Assembly: GCF_014647675.1 (NCBI RefSeq)
Contig: NZ_BMPQ01000008.1
Span: 248,950-307,169 of the forward strand
Reading direction: 5' to 3'
From: Streptomyces flaveus
GTDB lineage: Bacteria > Actinomycetota > Actinomycetes > Streptomycetales > Streptomycetaceae
DNA length: 58,220 nt
In this document: positions 18,094-26,567 of the stretch, piece by piece
Numbering within the stretch: the first letter of the stretch is position 1
Layout: every line of letters begins with the position of its first letter
The notes under the pieces: model-generated
The model's input: only the letters and a program-made list of their open reading frames with translations
Databases searched by the model: none
What the model was told of the DNA's origin: nothing
Position numbers and translations under genes: made by a program

Positions 18094-19356
18094 ATGTCAC
18101 GCGCCGCCATGAAACGCGCCGTCCGCGAATCCGTCTCCGGATTACCCCGCGCGTTCTGGTGGCTGTGGCTCAGCACGCTCGTCAACCGGCTCGGGGCCTT
18201 CGTCGCCACCTTCATGGCTCTGTATCTCACCCTCGACCGCGGCTACTCCGCCTCGTACGCCGGTCTCGTCGTCGCTCTCCACGGACTCGGCGGCGTCGTC
18301 TCCTCCATCGGCGCGGGGGTGATGACCGACCGGCTCGGGCGGCGGCCCACCCTTCTCGTCGCCCAGTCGTCGACGGCCGCGAGCGTCGCGCTGCTCGGCT
18401 TCATGCACCACCCGGTCGCGATCGCCGCCGTCGCCTTCCTGGTCGGCGCGACCAGTAGCGCCTCCCGGCCCGCCGTGCAGGCGATGGTGGCCGACATCGT
18501 CCGGCCCGAGGACCGGGTGCGGGCCCTGTCCTTGAACTACTGGGCGATCAACCTCGGGTTCGCGATCTCGTCGATGGCCGCCGGGTTCATCGCCGAGTAC
18601 AGCTATCTCGCCGGGTTCCTGATCGAGGCCGGGATGACGCTCGTCTGCGCGATCGTCGTCTTCGCCAAGCTGCCGGAGTCCAGGCCCGTACGTACGGAGA
18701 AGGAGAAGGCAGCTGGGGAGGTGAGCCTCGGCACGGTTCTGCGCGACGGCCGGTTCATGGCCATGGTCGGGCTGTTCTTCCTTGTCGCGCTGATCTTCCA
18801 GCAGGGCATGGTGGGGCTGCCGGTGGCGATGGGCCAGGCGGGGTTCGCACCCGCCGACTACGGCATGGCGATCGCCATCAACGGCGTACTGATCGTCGTC
18901 CTCCAGATCCCCGTCACCCGCTTCCTCGAACACCGGGATGCGGGGCGGCTGCTCGTCGTCTCGTCCCTCCTCACGGGGTACGGCTTCGGCCTCACCGCCT
19001 TCGCCGGGTCCGTCGGAGTCATCGCGCTCACCGTGTGTGTCTGGTCCCTCGCCGAGATCGTCATCGCCCCCACCCAGATCGGCCTCGTCGTCCGCCTCTC
19101 CCCGCTGCACGGCCGGGGCCGCTATCAGGGCGTCTACGCATCGGCCTGGCCGGTGGCCAGCCTCGTCGCGCCGCTGATGGCGGGCGGAATCATCGACGGG
19201 TTCGGGCCGCAGTGGCTGTGGGGGACGTGTGCGGTGGTGGGGACGGTGGCGGGTCTCGGGTACTGGGTGCTGATGCGCCGGTTGCCGGAGGAGGAGCCCT
19301 CCGCTCGGCGGCCGGAGGCCGGGACATCGAAGCCCCTGCCCGAGCAGGCGGCCTGA
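18094..19356 (+). CDS. MFS transporter (drug/solute efflux type), TTA-containing
   Basis: 420 residues, 12 predicted membrane helices, starting VRESVSGLPRAFWWLWLSTLVNRLG. The MFS loop 2-3 motif is GAGVMTDRLGRRPTLL (about residues 72-87), typical of 12-helix exporters. The substrate is unknown. The in-frame TTA at 18142-18144 (codon 17) would make translation depend on the bldA tRNA, which usually links a gene to late growth or accessory functions. The ATG follows CAGGGGATT. It is divergent from gpmA. Confidence 0.9.
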   Translation: MSRAAMKRAVRESVSGLPRAFWWLWLSTLVNRLGAFVATFMALYLTLDRGYSASYAGLVVALHGLGGVVSSIGAGVMTDRLGRRPTLLVAQSSTAASVALLGFMHHPVAIAAVAFLVGATSSASRPAVQAMVADIVRPEDRVRALSLNYWAINLGFAISSMAAGFIAEYSYLAGFLIEAGMTLVCAIVVFAKLPESRPVRTEKEKAAGEVSLGTVLRDGRFMAMVGLFFLVALIFQQGMVGLPVAMGQAGFAPADYGMAIAINGVLIVVLQIPVTRFLEHRDAGRLLVVSSLLTGYGFGLTAFAGSVGVIALTVCVWSLAEIVIAPTQIGLVVRLSPLHGRGRYQGVYASAWPVASLVAPLMAGGIIDGFGPQWLWGTCAVVGTVAGLGYWVLMRRLPEEEPSARRPEAGTSKPLPEQAA

Positions 19357-19580
19357 CCTCACCGGTCCGGTAGGCGCGTACGTGATCACGGCACTACTCT
19401 GTGCGCGACGAACGGCAACAACTGCGCCAGCTCAAGGCCGGCCTCATCGACGACCTGCCGGCCGGCGCAGGCAGTCGCGCGAGAATGTGACAGTTACCTC
19501 CGCGGGTGTCACATTTCCGGTAGGCAGGGTGCCGGCCTCGCTCACCCCATCGCATCCGAGCGCTCGGCCGATCCCAGGAG

Positions 19581-19757
19581 TTGATCGGTGCCCCGAAGAC
19601 AGGATCCGCCGAACTCCGATACCTCTCGGCCAGGTTGACCGAGTCCCTCCAGGACGTTCTCCGCGTCGCCGAGAGCCGCGGGGCCCGGCTGCCGCTGCCG
19701 GACGAGGGGGACGCCCCAGACAGCGACACCCAGATCGACCTGCCGCGCGCCCGATAA
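19581..19757 (+). CDS. small ORF or gene remnant, unknown
   Basis: An open frame of 58 residues (LIGAPKTGSAELRYL...QIDLPRAR), helical and charged, with the strong third-position GC bias of real coding sequence. GGAG lies directly before the TTG with no spacer, so the start is doubtful. A second short open stretch precedes it (19400-19490, DERQQLRQLKAGLIDDLP). The two may be pieces of a decayed gene. A hairpin follows at 19767. Otherwise the 529-bp gap from 19357 to 19885 shows no gene. Confidence 0.3.
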   Translation: MIGAPKTGSAELRYLSARLTESLQDVLRVAESRGARLPLPDEGDAPDSDTQIDLPRAR

Positions 19758-19766
19758 GGGATCCTC

Positions 19767-19801
19767 GGGGCGGCTCCCCTTCTCTCCACCGGAGCCGCCC
19801 C
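19767..19801. terminator. hairpin after the small ORF
   Basis: Arms GGGGCGGCTCC and GGAGCCGCCCC, 11 bp perfect, 13-nt loop. Confidence 0.6.
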
Positions 19802-19885
19802 GTGCATCCGCGCCCCTTCACCTGATCAGCGACCTGCGTACGGAGGTCACGTCGAGCGCATGAACTCCGCCTGGACGCAGGACCG

Positions 19886-20680
19886 TCAGACCACGGTGAA
19901 GTGCCCGGTGCCGTGGGGCAGCCACGTGAACGCCTTTCCGCGCTCGGAGGAGGCAGCGGCCTCCAGCTTCGCGGTGAGTGCTTCGGGGCCCTCTCGAAAG
20001 TGCTGCCAGCCTTCGTAGTGGACCGGATGGACGGTGTGGGGGCGGATGGTGTCACACAGGTCCAAGGCGTCGGCGGCGGTCATGGTGTAGCGGGCGGGGC
20101 CGGTGAGGGGGAAGCGGACACCGCCCAGGTGGAGCAGCACGGTGCCGGGGCGCAGGGCTGCGGCGGTCTTGCGGACCGCGGGGTACAGGACCGTATCGCC
20201 GGTGATCCACAGCGGTCCGTGGTGCTGTCCGGGCCAGGTGAGGGCGAATCCGACGACGGCTCCGGCGACGGGGCGACTGAAGGGCGGGCCGTGCCGGCAG
20301 GGAGTGGCGGTGATGTCGATGGGCGGGCGGCCCGGCGCCTCCAGCCGGGTGGTGTGTCCGGCCCTCAGTCCCCGTACGGCGCCGTTCAGCCTGCGTGCCC
20401 CCGCCCGAGTGGTCACCACGGTGCCGGCACCGGCGAGCATGGCCCGTCCGGCGTCGTCGAGGTTGTCGGCGTGGTGGTCGTGGGTGAGCAGTATCGCGTC
20501 GACCGGTCCGACGTCGTCGGGAGGCACGGCCGGGCCGGTGAGTTTGCGGGAGGACGTGCCCCAGCCGAACGCGTACGTGCGGCCGGGTGGATCGAACGTC
20601 GGGTCGGTCAGCAGCCGCCAGCCGGCGAACTCGATGAGGACGGTGGGGCCGCCGATGTGAGTGAACCGGACCTCCGTCAT
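19886..20680 (-). CDS. MBL-fold metal-dependent hydrolase (UlaG/YtnP-like)
   Basis: 264 residues from the ATG at 20680 (GGAGCCCAT upstream). The metallo-beta-lactamase signature is LLTHDHHADNLD (HxHxDH-like). An earlier conserved stretch is VLIEFAGWRLLTDPTFD, and later GDTVLYP (Asp ligand) and PVHYEGW (His ligand). This arrangement matches the UlaG-like group that hydrolyses lactone or phosphodiester bonds. Cytoplasmic, with no signal peptide. The substrate cannot be assigned. It is the last gene of a leftward set with three alpha/beta hydrolases, 104 bp after the preceding one. Confidence 0.88.
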   Translation of the reverse strand: MTEVRFTHIGGPTVLIEFAGWRLLTDPTFDPPGRTYAFGWGTSSRKLTGPAVPPDDVGPVDAILLTHDHHADNLDDAGRAMLAGAGTVVTTRAGARRLNGAVRGLRAGHTTRLEAPGRPPIDITATPCRHGPPFSRPVAGAVVGFALTWPGQHHGPLWITGDTVLYPAVRKTAAALRPGTVLLHLGGVRFPLTGPARYTMTAADALDLCDTIRPHTVHPVHYEGWQHFREGPEALTAKLEAAASSERGKAFTWLPHGTGHFTVV

Positions 20681-20784
20681 ATGGGCTCCGCCTCCTGTGG
20701 CTTGAGCGGTCTGGGCCGGTCCCGCCGACGGCTTCGGACGGACCGCCCAGCCCGAGCGGCCCGTCCGAAGTCGGCCGATGTGTG

Positions 20785-21579
20785 TCAGGAGTGATCGAGG
20801 GCCCAGCTCAGGGCATGGTCGGCGATCTCCTCCCAGCCCTTCTGGGCGGGCATCAGGTGGGATCGGCCGGCGTACTCGACGACCTCGGTGACGGTGGTGT
20901 TCGACTTGTAGTGCTTGGCGTTGGACCGCTGGACCTTCGGTGGCATCAGATGGTCGTTCTCGCCCGCGATGAACAGCAGCGGCGCCCGGTCGTCGTTGTG
21001 GTAGTCGACGTACGTGTCGGCGTGGCCGGGCTGGATGTTGGCCAGCACGTTCTCCCAGAAGACGTGCCCGGATGCGGGGACGTGGTAGCGCTCGTACAGG
21101 GCGCGGGCCTCGTCCTCGGGGAAGGTGTTGGTGAAGGCGTACCGCCACTGGTCGAAGGTGAGTCCGACCGCCTTGTGCCGGTTGGCGGGGTTCTTCAGCA
21201 CGGGGAAGGCCGCCTTCAGCTGGGAGAACGGGACCGTGACGACGCCTTCGGTGGGTACGGAGTTCATGGCCACGCCTGCGCTGCCGTATCCGTGGTCCAG
21301 GAGAATCTGGGTGATCGCCCCGCCGGCGGAGTGGCCCATGATGATCGGCTTGGTGTCGAGGCCGTCGATCAGCTTCTCCAGGGACGCGACGACCGCGGGG
21401 ATGGAGAGTTCCTCGATCGGGGTGGGGTCGGCGTTGAGGGCCTCCACCTCCACCTCGAATCCGGGGTAGGCGGGGGCCAGCACCCGGAAGCCCTGGGACT
21501 GGTAGCGGGTGATCCAGTGCTCCCAGCTGCGCGGGGTCACCCAGAAGCCGTGGACCAGGACGATGGTGTCGGGTTTCAT
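20785..21579 (-). CDS. alpha/beta hydrolase
   Basis: 264 residues from the ATG at 21579 (AAGGAG upstream). The oxyanion region is IVLVHGFWVTPRSWEHW, the nucleophile elbow MGHSAGGAIT, the acid probably the Asp in IAGENDHLMP, and the catalytic His in GRSHLMPAQ. Cytoplasmic; substrate unknown. Homologues are often annotated as esterase or haloperoxidase-like. The gene follows the secreted hydrolase by only 14 bp, so they share a transcript. Confidence 0.9.
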   Translation of the reverse strand: MKPDTIVLVHGFWVTPRSWEHWITRYQSQGFRVLAPAYPGFEVEVEALNADPTPIEELSIPAVVASLEKLIDGLDTKPIIMGHSAGGAITQILLDHGYGSAGVAMNSVPTEGVVTVPFSQLKAAFPVLKNPANRHKAVGLTFDQWRYAFTNTFPEDEARALYERYHVPASGHVFWENVLANIQPGHADTYVDYHNDDRAPLLFIAGENDHLMPPKVQRSNAKHYKSNTTVTEVVEYAGRSHLMPAQKGWEEIADHALSWALDHS

Positions 21580-21593
21580 GAGCCTTCGCTCCT

Positions 21594-22430
21594 TCAACGG
21601 GTCGCGGCGTAGGCCGCGTTGATGATGCGGGCGGTGGCGTCCGGGTGGGACATCATGACCACGTGCGAGGACCGGATCTCGGTCACCCTGCTGCCGGCGC
21701 GCTTGGCCATGAACCGCTGGGCGGCGGGCGGGATCACCTTGTCCTGGGTCGGGATCAGGTACCAGGACGGGATGGACTTCCAGGCCGGGGCACCGCTTCC
21801 ACCGCTGAGGCCCTCGACGGAGCCGGGACGCTGGGTGGCCGCCATCAGACGGGTCCTGGAAGCGGGCAGATCGGCGGCGAACACCGCGCGGAACTTCTCG
21901 GGTGCGATGTAGCCGTCGGTGCCCTCGCCGCCGGGCAGCGGGTAGGGGCGTGGGACGAGAGCGGTGCCCAGCTCACTTCCGGGGAACTGCTGTGCCAGCT
22001 GCAGCGCGCTCTCGCCCTCGTCGGGCGCGAACGCCCCCAGATACACCAGGGCCTTGACGTTGGCGTGGCCGCGCGCGGCATTGGTGATGACGACGCCGCC
22101 GTAGGAGTGGGCGGCCAGGATCACCGGGCCGGGAATGGTGTCGAGGAAGCTGGAGATGTAAGCGGCGTCGCCCGCGGTGTCACGCAGCGGGTTGGCCGGG
22201 GCGAGAACCGGAAAGCCGGACTTCTGCAGCAGTGCGATGGTGTCGTCGAAGCCGGAGGCGTCGGCGAACGCGCCGTGTACGAGCACGACGGTCGGCTTCG
22301 GTCCCTTCGCCCCGGCCCGCTCGGCCTGCGTGGGTCTCTGGGACGTCGCCTGTGCGGAGACCGCCCCGGCCACGATGAGAACGACGGCTGCCAGTGCCGT
22401 CAGCAGTCGGCGCAGTGCAGGAACACGCAT
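21594..22430 (-). CDS. secreted alpha/beta hydrolase
   Basis: 278 residues with a Sec signal peptide (RRLLTALAAVVLIVAGAVSAQA, cleavage near residue 28). The mature part has VVLVHGAFADASGFDDT, the nucleophile elbow AAHSYGGVVI, the acid Asp in IPTQDKVIP and a late catalytic His in SSHVVMMSHPD. Similar actinobacterial proteins act as esterases on small esters. It is the only exported member of the group. The gap to the upstream hydrolase is 168 bp, so it may have a promoter of its own. Confidence 0.9.
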   Translation of the reverse strand: MRVPALRRLLTALAAVVLIVAGAVSAQATSQRPTQAERAGAKGPKPTVVLVHGAFADASGFDDTIALLQKSGFPVLAPANPLRDTAGDAAYISSFLDTIPGPVILAAHSYGGVVITNAARGHANVKALVYLGAFAPDEGESALQLAQQFPGSELGTALVPRPYPLPGGEGTDGYIAPEKFRAVFAADLPASRTRLMAATQRPGSVEGLSGGSGAPAWKSIPSWYLIPTQDKVIPPAAQRFMAKRAGSRVTEIRSSHVVMMSHPDATARIINAAYAATR

Positions 22431-22598
22431 GAAGAACCCTTTCGGAAAGGAGGGTTGGAGTGCGCTGAGCTGTCCGCGGGTGCCGTGACGTGCCGATCTG
22501 TGCTCTCTGTGCCGTCGTGGTGCCGTCGTGCGTGGTCATGACGGCACGGGTGAGCCGCCTACGAGGTGACGGGGTTTCAGGAGGACAAGGACGGAGGT

Positions 22599-23420
22599 TC
22601 AGGAGGACAGGAACGTGAGCAGGTCGGCGTTGAACTCGTCCTTGTACGAGCCCACTAGTCCGTGCGGAGCGCCCGGATAGACCTTCAGCCTCGCGTCCTT
22701 GACGATCTTGACCGTTTCCAGGGCGCTTGCCGCGATGGGGACGATCTGGTCGTCGTCGCCGTGCGCGATCAGCGTGGGCACGTCGAAACGCTTGAGGTCC
22801 TCGGTGAAGTCGGTCTCGGAGAACGCGCGGATGCAGTCCAGGGCGCCCTTGAGTCCGACCTGCATGCTCCACATCCAGAACGAGTCTCGCAGGCCCTGCG
22901 AGACCACCGCCCCGGGCCGGTTGAAACCGAAGAAGGGCAGGCTGAGTTCGGCGTAGAACTGCGAGCGGTCGGCTGCCACACCCGCGCGGATGCCGTCGAA
23001 CACCTCGATCGGCAGCCCCTGGGGATTGTCGTCCGTCTTGAGCATGAGGGGCGGGACCGCGCCCAGCAGGACCGCTTTGGCGACCCGGGCGGTGCCGTGC
23101 CGGCCGATGTAGCGGGTCACCTCGCCGCCGCCGGTCGAGTGTCCGACGAGTACGACGTCGTGCAGGTCGAGGGTCTCGATCAGCTGGGCGAGATCGTCGG
23201 CGTACGTGTCCATGTCGTTGCCGTGCCACGGCTGCGCCGACCGGCCGTGGCCGCGGCGGTCATGGGCGATCGCGCGGTAGCCGTGCGAGGCGACCAGGTT
23301 CAGCTGGTCGTCCCAGGTGTCGGCGTTCAGCGGCCAGCCGTGGCTGAACACGACCGGCTGCCCGCCGCCCCAGTCCTTGTAGAAGATCTCCGTGCCGTCG
23401 TTTGTGGAGATGAAGCCCAT
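22599..23420 (-). CDS. alpha/beta hydrolase (non-heme chloroperoxidase type)
   Basis: 273 residues from the ATG at 23420 (GGGAG upstream). It carries FSHGWPLNADTWDDQ, HDRRGHGRS, the elbow VGHSTGGGEV, the acid in AHGDDDQIVP and the His in GAPHGLVGSYKD, which is the full pattern of bacterial perhydrolases/non-heme chloroperoxidases. These hydrolyse esters and can form peracids. First gene of the leftward set and divergent from a TTA-containing AraC regulator, which may control it (inference). Confidence 0.92.
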   Translation of the reverse strand: MGFISTNDGTEIFYKDWGGGQPVVFSHGWPLNADTWDDQLNLVASHGYRAIAHDRRGHGRSAQPWHGNDMDTYADDLAQLIETLDLHDVVLVGHSTGGGEVTRYIGRHGTARVAKAVLLGAVPPLMLKTDDNPQGLPIEVFDGIRAGVAADRSQFYAELSLPFFGFNRPGAVVSQGLRDSFWMWSMQVGLKGALDCIRAFSETDFTEDLKRFDVPTLIAHGDDDQIVPIAASALETVKIVKDARLKVYPGAPHGLVGSYKDEFNADLLTFLSS

Positions 23421-23707
23421 GGCAATGCTCCCAACTTCGGATGATCTGCGACTCGGGCGATCCTGCCAGCGCCGCGGGAGCGGGTGTTTACCGTGCGCGC
23501 CGCGTTCTGTTCCCTGCCTGCCGCGACACTGCCTGCCACGCCGCATGGGAGCCGCCTGAGCCGGCCAGGACGGGCGACCGTGATCCCGGCGCCCTTCCGC
23601 GGATTTGAGGACCCACACGTTCCGCCCACAATTAGGCGGAAAGCGTGGAGAATTCGAGGATACGACCCGGCAGCGCAGATGTCGCTGCGGCCGACCTGGG
23701 GGGGATC

Positions 23708-24688
23708 ATGCTGGTCCTGGACACTACGCAGTTACCGGCCGCCGACCGTATCGACGCCTTTCACGCCGTCGCCGTCGGGGAGAGCGGCAGCTGCTCCGTC
23801 GAGCACGAACATCCCGAGGCCGGCATCTGGAAGAAGCTGGAAGTCTGGACTTTCGGCCCGTTGACCCTGTTCGCCACGCACGGCTCGGGAATGCGTATCT
23901 GGCGTACTCCGCGGCACGCCCGGTTCGACTCCCTGGACACCGTCTCGATCATCACCCAGAGCCAGGGCACGGGTGCCTTCACCTGGAACGGCCACCAGCA
24001 GCGCGTCGGCCGCGACGCCCTGGCGCTGGCCCACAAGACGGCCGGATACGAGTACGAGTGGTCCGGCAGCGGGCTGTCCGTCGCGTTCATGGTCGACGCC
24101 GACCGCCTCGGCCTGCCCGAACAACTGGTCCGCGCCGCGATCCCCCTCCTGCACCACAGCCGGATCGGACCGTTGCTCCTGCAGCACATCCGCGGCCTGC
24201 ACCACGACGCCGACCGGCTGAGCGCCGATCCCGGCGCCGAGGCCCTCGCCTCCGCCACCCTGGACCTCACCCGCGCCGTCATCGCGTCGGTGGCCGCCGA
24301 CGAACGCACCCGCCGTTCCGTCACGGAGGACACCCTCCTCACCCGCGTCCTCGCCTACATCCGCGCCCACCTGGCCGATCCCGGCCTCACACCTCAGCGC
24401 ATCGCCGCGGCCCACAACATCTCCGTACGGACCCTCTACCGGCTGTGCGAGGACGGCGGTCTCAGCCTGGAGAAATGGATCGTCCGCCGCCGTCTGGAAG
24501 GCACGCGCCGAGACCTGGCCGCGCCCGAGCACGCCCACCGCACGATCGGCGCCGTCGCCCGCTCCTGGGGCTTCACGAACCCGTCCTATTTCTCGCGCCG
24601 CTTCCACCAGACGTACGGCGCCACACCCCGCGAATGGCGGCAGCTCGCTCACCATCGGGCCGCACTCCCGACACCTGATGAGCCCTAG
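23708..24688 (+). CDS. AraC-family transcriptional regulator, TTA-containing
   Basis: 326 residues from the ATG at 23708, which follows a G-rich ribosome site; a GTG at 23645 would add 21 unlikely residues. The N-terminal sensor (about 1-190) is of the AraC_binding_2 kind. The C-terminal AraC HTH pair (about 230-320) contains ISVRTLYRLCEDGG and the second helix region WGFTNPSYFSRRFHQTYGATP. TTA at 23732-23734 is codon 9, so expression should need bldA. It is divergent from the alpha/beta hydrolase genes (287-bp gap), its most likely targets. Confidence 0.92.
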   Translation: MLVLDTTQLPAADRIDAFHAVAVGESGSCSVEHEHPEAGIWKKLEVWTFGPLTLFATHGSGMRIWRTPRHARFDSLDTVSIITQSQGTGAFTWNGHQQRVGRDALALAHKTAGYEYEWSGSGLSVAFMVDADRLGLPEQLVRAAIPLLHHSRIGPLLLQHIRGLHHDADRLSADPGAEALASATLDLTRAVIASVAADERTRRSVTEDTLLTRVLAYIRAHLADPGLTPQRIAAAHNISVRTLYRLCEDGGLSLEKWIVRRRLEGTRRDLAAPEHAHRTIGAVARSWGFTNPSYFSRRFHQTYGATPREWRQLAHHRAALPTPDEP

Positions 24689-24757
24689 AGACGCCACCCT
24701 GGACGTCCGGCGCCCCTCCCGCTGAGGGGGCCGGGCAAGAGGACCAGTGCCAGGACC

Positions 24758-25183
24758 TCAGGGATGCATCCGCGCCCCCTTCACCACCTTGTCCACCCCG
24801 TTGCGCGGCCCGTACACCGCGAGCCCCACCAGGTCCAACTCCCCCGCGGCGACGGCCCGTACGGCCGCGCGGTTGTCCCGGTCGTTGCCCGTGGTGAACA
24901 GGTCGGACGTGAAGACCGAGCGAGGCAGGGCACGGGTGAGGGCGCGGCTGTGAGCCGCGGTCAGGGTCTCCTTGGAGGCCTCGAAGATCATCACAGGCTG
25001 GCGGATCATCGGGAGGTACGGGGTTCCGTCGGCGTCCTCGTACGGCTCCCCGATCACCTCGGGCAGCTCTGTTCCCAGGCCGCTGACCAGGAAGGCGGTC
25101 ACGTTCAGGCGCTGCCAGGACTCCAGGTCGTCCCTCAGCAGTACGGCGATCTTGGTCTCAAAGCGGATGGGTTCGTTGTCCAT
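24758..25183 (-). CDS. DUF2000 family protein
   Basis: 141 residues from the ATG at 25183. It opens with IRFETKIAVLLRDDLESWQRLNV and contains YLPMIRQPVMIFEAS and the SVFTSDLFTTGNDRDNRAAVRAV region typical of DUF2000 proteins. These are small cytoplasmic proteins of unknown function. The start lies 49 bp from the divergent AraC gene, so the two share a control region and the AraC protein is a likely regulator. Confidence 0.85.
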   Translation of the reverse strand: MDNEPIRFETKIAVLLRDDLESWQRLNVTAFLVSGLGTELPEVIGEPYEDADGTPYLPMIRQPVMIFEASKETLTAAHSRALTRALPRSVFTSDLFTTGNDRDNRAAVRAVAAGELDLVGLAVYGPRNGVDKVVKGARMHP

Positions 25184-25232
25184 GGGACGAGACTGACGGC
25201 TGTCGTACGCCACGGTCTTGTACGTTTCTTGC

Positions 25233-26036
25233 ATGGTGCACCGGCAGGAAGTGTCCGCCTGGCGCCCGCATGTCCCGGGTGTCGTGGAGGTCTTCCACGC
25301 CCACTTCACCGAGTACGCGTACCCCATGCACGTACACGACGCGTGGACCCTCCTGATCGTCGACGACGGCGCCGTACGCTACGACCTCGACCGGCACGAG
25401 CACGGCACCCCGCACGACACGGTCACCCTGCTCCCGCCGCATGTGCCGCACAACGGCTCCCCCGCGACCCCGCACGGCTTCCGCAAACGCGTCATCTACC
25501 TGGACGCGACGCAGCTCGACGAGAGCTTCATCGGCCCGGCGGTGGACGGCCCGGACCTGGCGGATCCCGTACTGCGCACCCGAGTCGGACAACTGCACTC
25601 GGCCCTGCGGCATCCCGGTGACGAGCTGGAGGCCGCGAGCCGGCTCGCGCTCATCGGCGAGCGGCTGCGCGGGCATCTGCGGCCCCGGCTGACCGGCCCG
25701 ACCGGGGAACGGCCGTCGCCGGACCGCGGCGTCGCGCACACCCTGCGCGAACTTCTCGACGCCCGGCTCGTCCCGGGCATCGCGCTGGACGAGGCCGCGC
25801 GACTGGTGCATGCCCATCCGGCCCATCTGGTACGGGCGTTCAGCGCGGCCTTCGGTATCGCCCCGCACCAGTACGTGAACTCCCGCCGGGTCGACCGCGC
25901 CCGCCGCCTGCTTCTCGACGGTCGTCCGCCGAGTGAGGTGGCCACTGCGACCGGCTTCTACGACCAGTCCCATCTGACGCGTCACTTCAAGCGGTTGGTG
26001 GGTGTGACTCCGGGCCGGTACGCCCGTACTGCCTGA
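25233..26036 (+). CDS. AraC-family transcriptional regulator
   Basis: 267 residues from the ATG at 25233. The N-terminal cupin-type domain begins MVHRQEVSAWRPHVPGVVEVFHAHFTEYAYP-like and has metal-like His residues in MHVHDAW and PPHVPHNG. The C-terminal double HTH (about 165-265) includes AARLVHAHPAHLVRAFSAAFG and GFYDQSHLTRHFKRLVGVTPGRY. It probably responds to a small ligand and controls the divergent DUF2000 gene. A TTG at 25218 is an alternative start but is less likely. Confidence 0.92.
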   Translation: MVHRQEVSAWRPHVPGVVEVFHAHFTEYAYPMHVHDAWTLLIVDDGAVRYDLDRHEHGTPHDTVTLLPPHVPHNGSPATPHGFRKRVIYLDATQLDESFIGPAVDGPDLADPVLRTRVGQLHSALRHPGDELEAASRLALIGERLRGHLRPRLTGPTGERPSPDRGVAHTLRELLDARLVPGIALDEAARLVHAHPAHLVRAFSAAFGIAPHQYVNSRRVDRARRLLLDGRPPSEVATATGFYDQSHLTRHFKRLVGVTPGRYARTA

Positions 26037-26057
26037 TGTGGACCAGTGAACCGGGCG

Positions 26058-26567
26058 TCAGTCGCCGCGCGGCTTCGTGAGATGCGCGAACGCGTCCAGG
26101 TTGCGCGTCGATTCGCCGCGCGACACCCGCCAGGCGTACTCCTTGCGGATCGCGGACGCGAAACCGAGCTCCAGGAGGGTGTTGAAACCGCCGTCGGCGG
26201 CCTCCAGGACCGAGCCGAGCAGCCGGTCGATCTCGTCGGGTGTGACGGCGGCCGGCGGGATTTTGCCGGTCACATAGACGTCGCCGAGCGGGTCGACGGC
26301 GTAACTGACGCCGTAGAGCTTGAGGTTGCGCTCCAGGAGCCAGCGGTGGACGCCGGTCTCGTTCTCGTCGGGGTGCCGGATCACGAAGGCGTTGAGCGAG
26401 AGGGAGTGTCTGCCGACGATCAGTGAGACGGTCGTGGAGAGCTTGCGAGTGCCGGGGAGCTTCACTACGTAGGTGCCGGGTTCGGGGCTCTCCCACTCGA
26501 GTTCGGCGTCCTTGAGGAAGCCCTCGACGACCTGTGCGGCCTGAGTGGCCTGCCGTACGTCAGCCAT
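26058..26567 (-). CDS. YbjN domain-containing protein
   Basis: 169 residues from the ATG at 26567, which lies inside the end of mshA (8-bp overlap). YbjN features are VSLIVGRHSLSLNAFVIRHPDENE and WLLERNLKLYGVSYAVD, with a C-terminal helical stretch (LLELGFASAIRKEYAW). YbjN folds resemble type III secretion chaperones, but no biochemical role is settled. The overlap with mshA suggests a shared transcript and coupled translation. Cytoplasmic. Confidence 0.88.
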   Translation of the reverse strand: MADVRQATQAAQVVEGFLKDAELEWESPEPGTYVVKLPGTRKLSTTVSLIVGRHSLSLNAFVIRHPDENETGVHRWLLERNLKLYGVSYAVDPLGDVYVTGKIPPAAVTPDEIDRLLGSVLEAADGGFNTLLELGFASAIRKEYAWRVSRGESTRNLDAFAHLTKPRGD

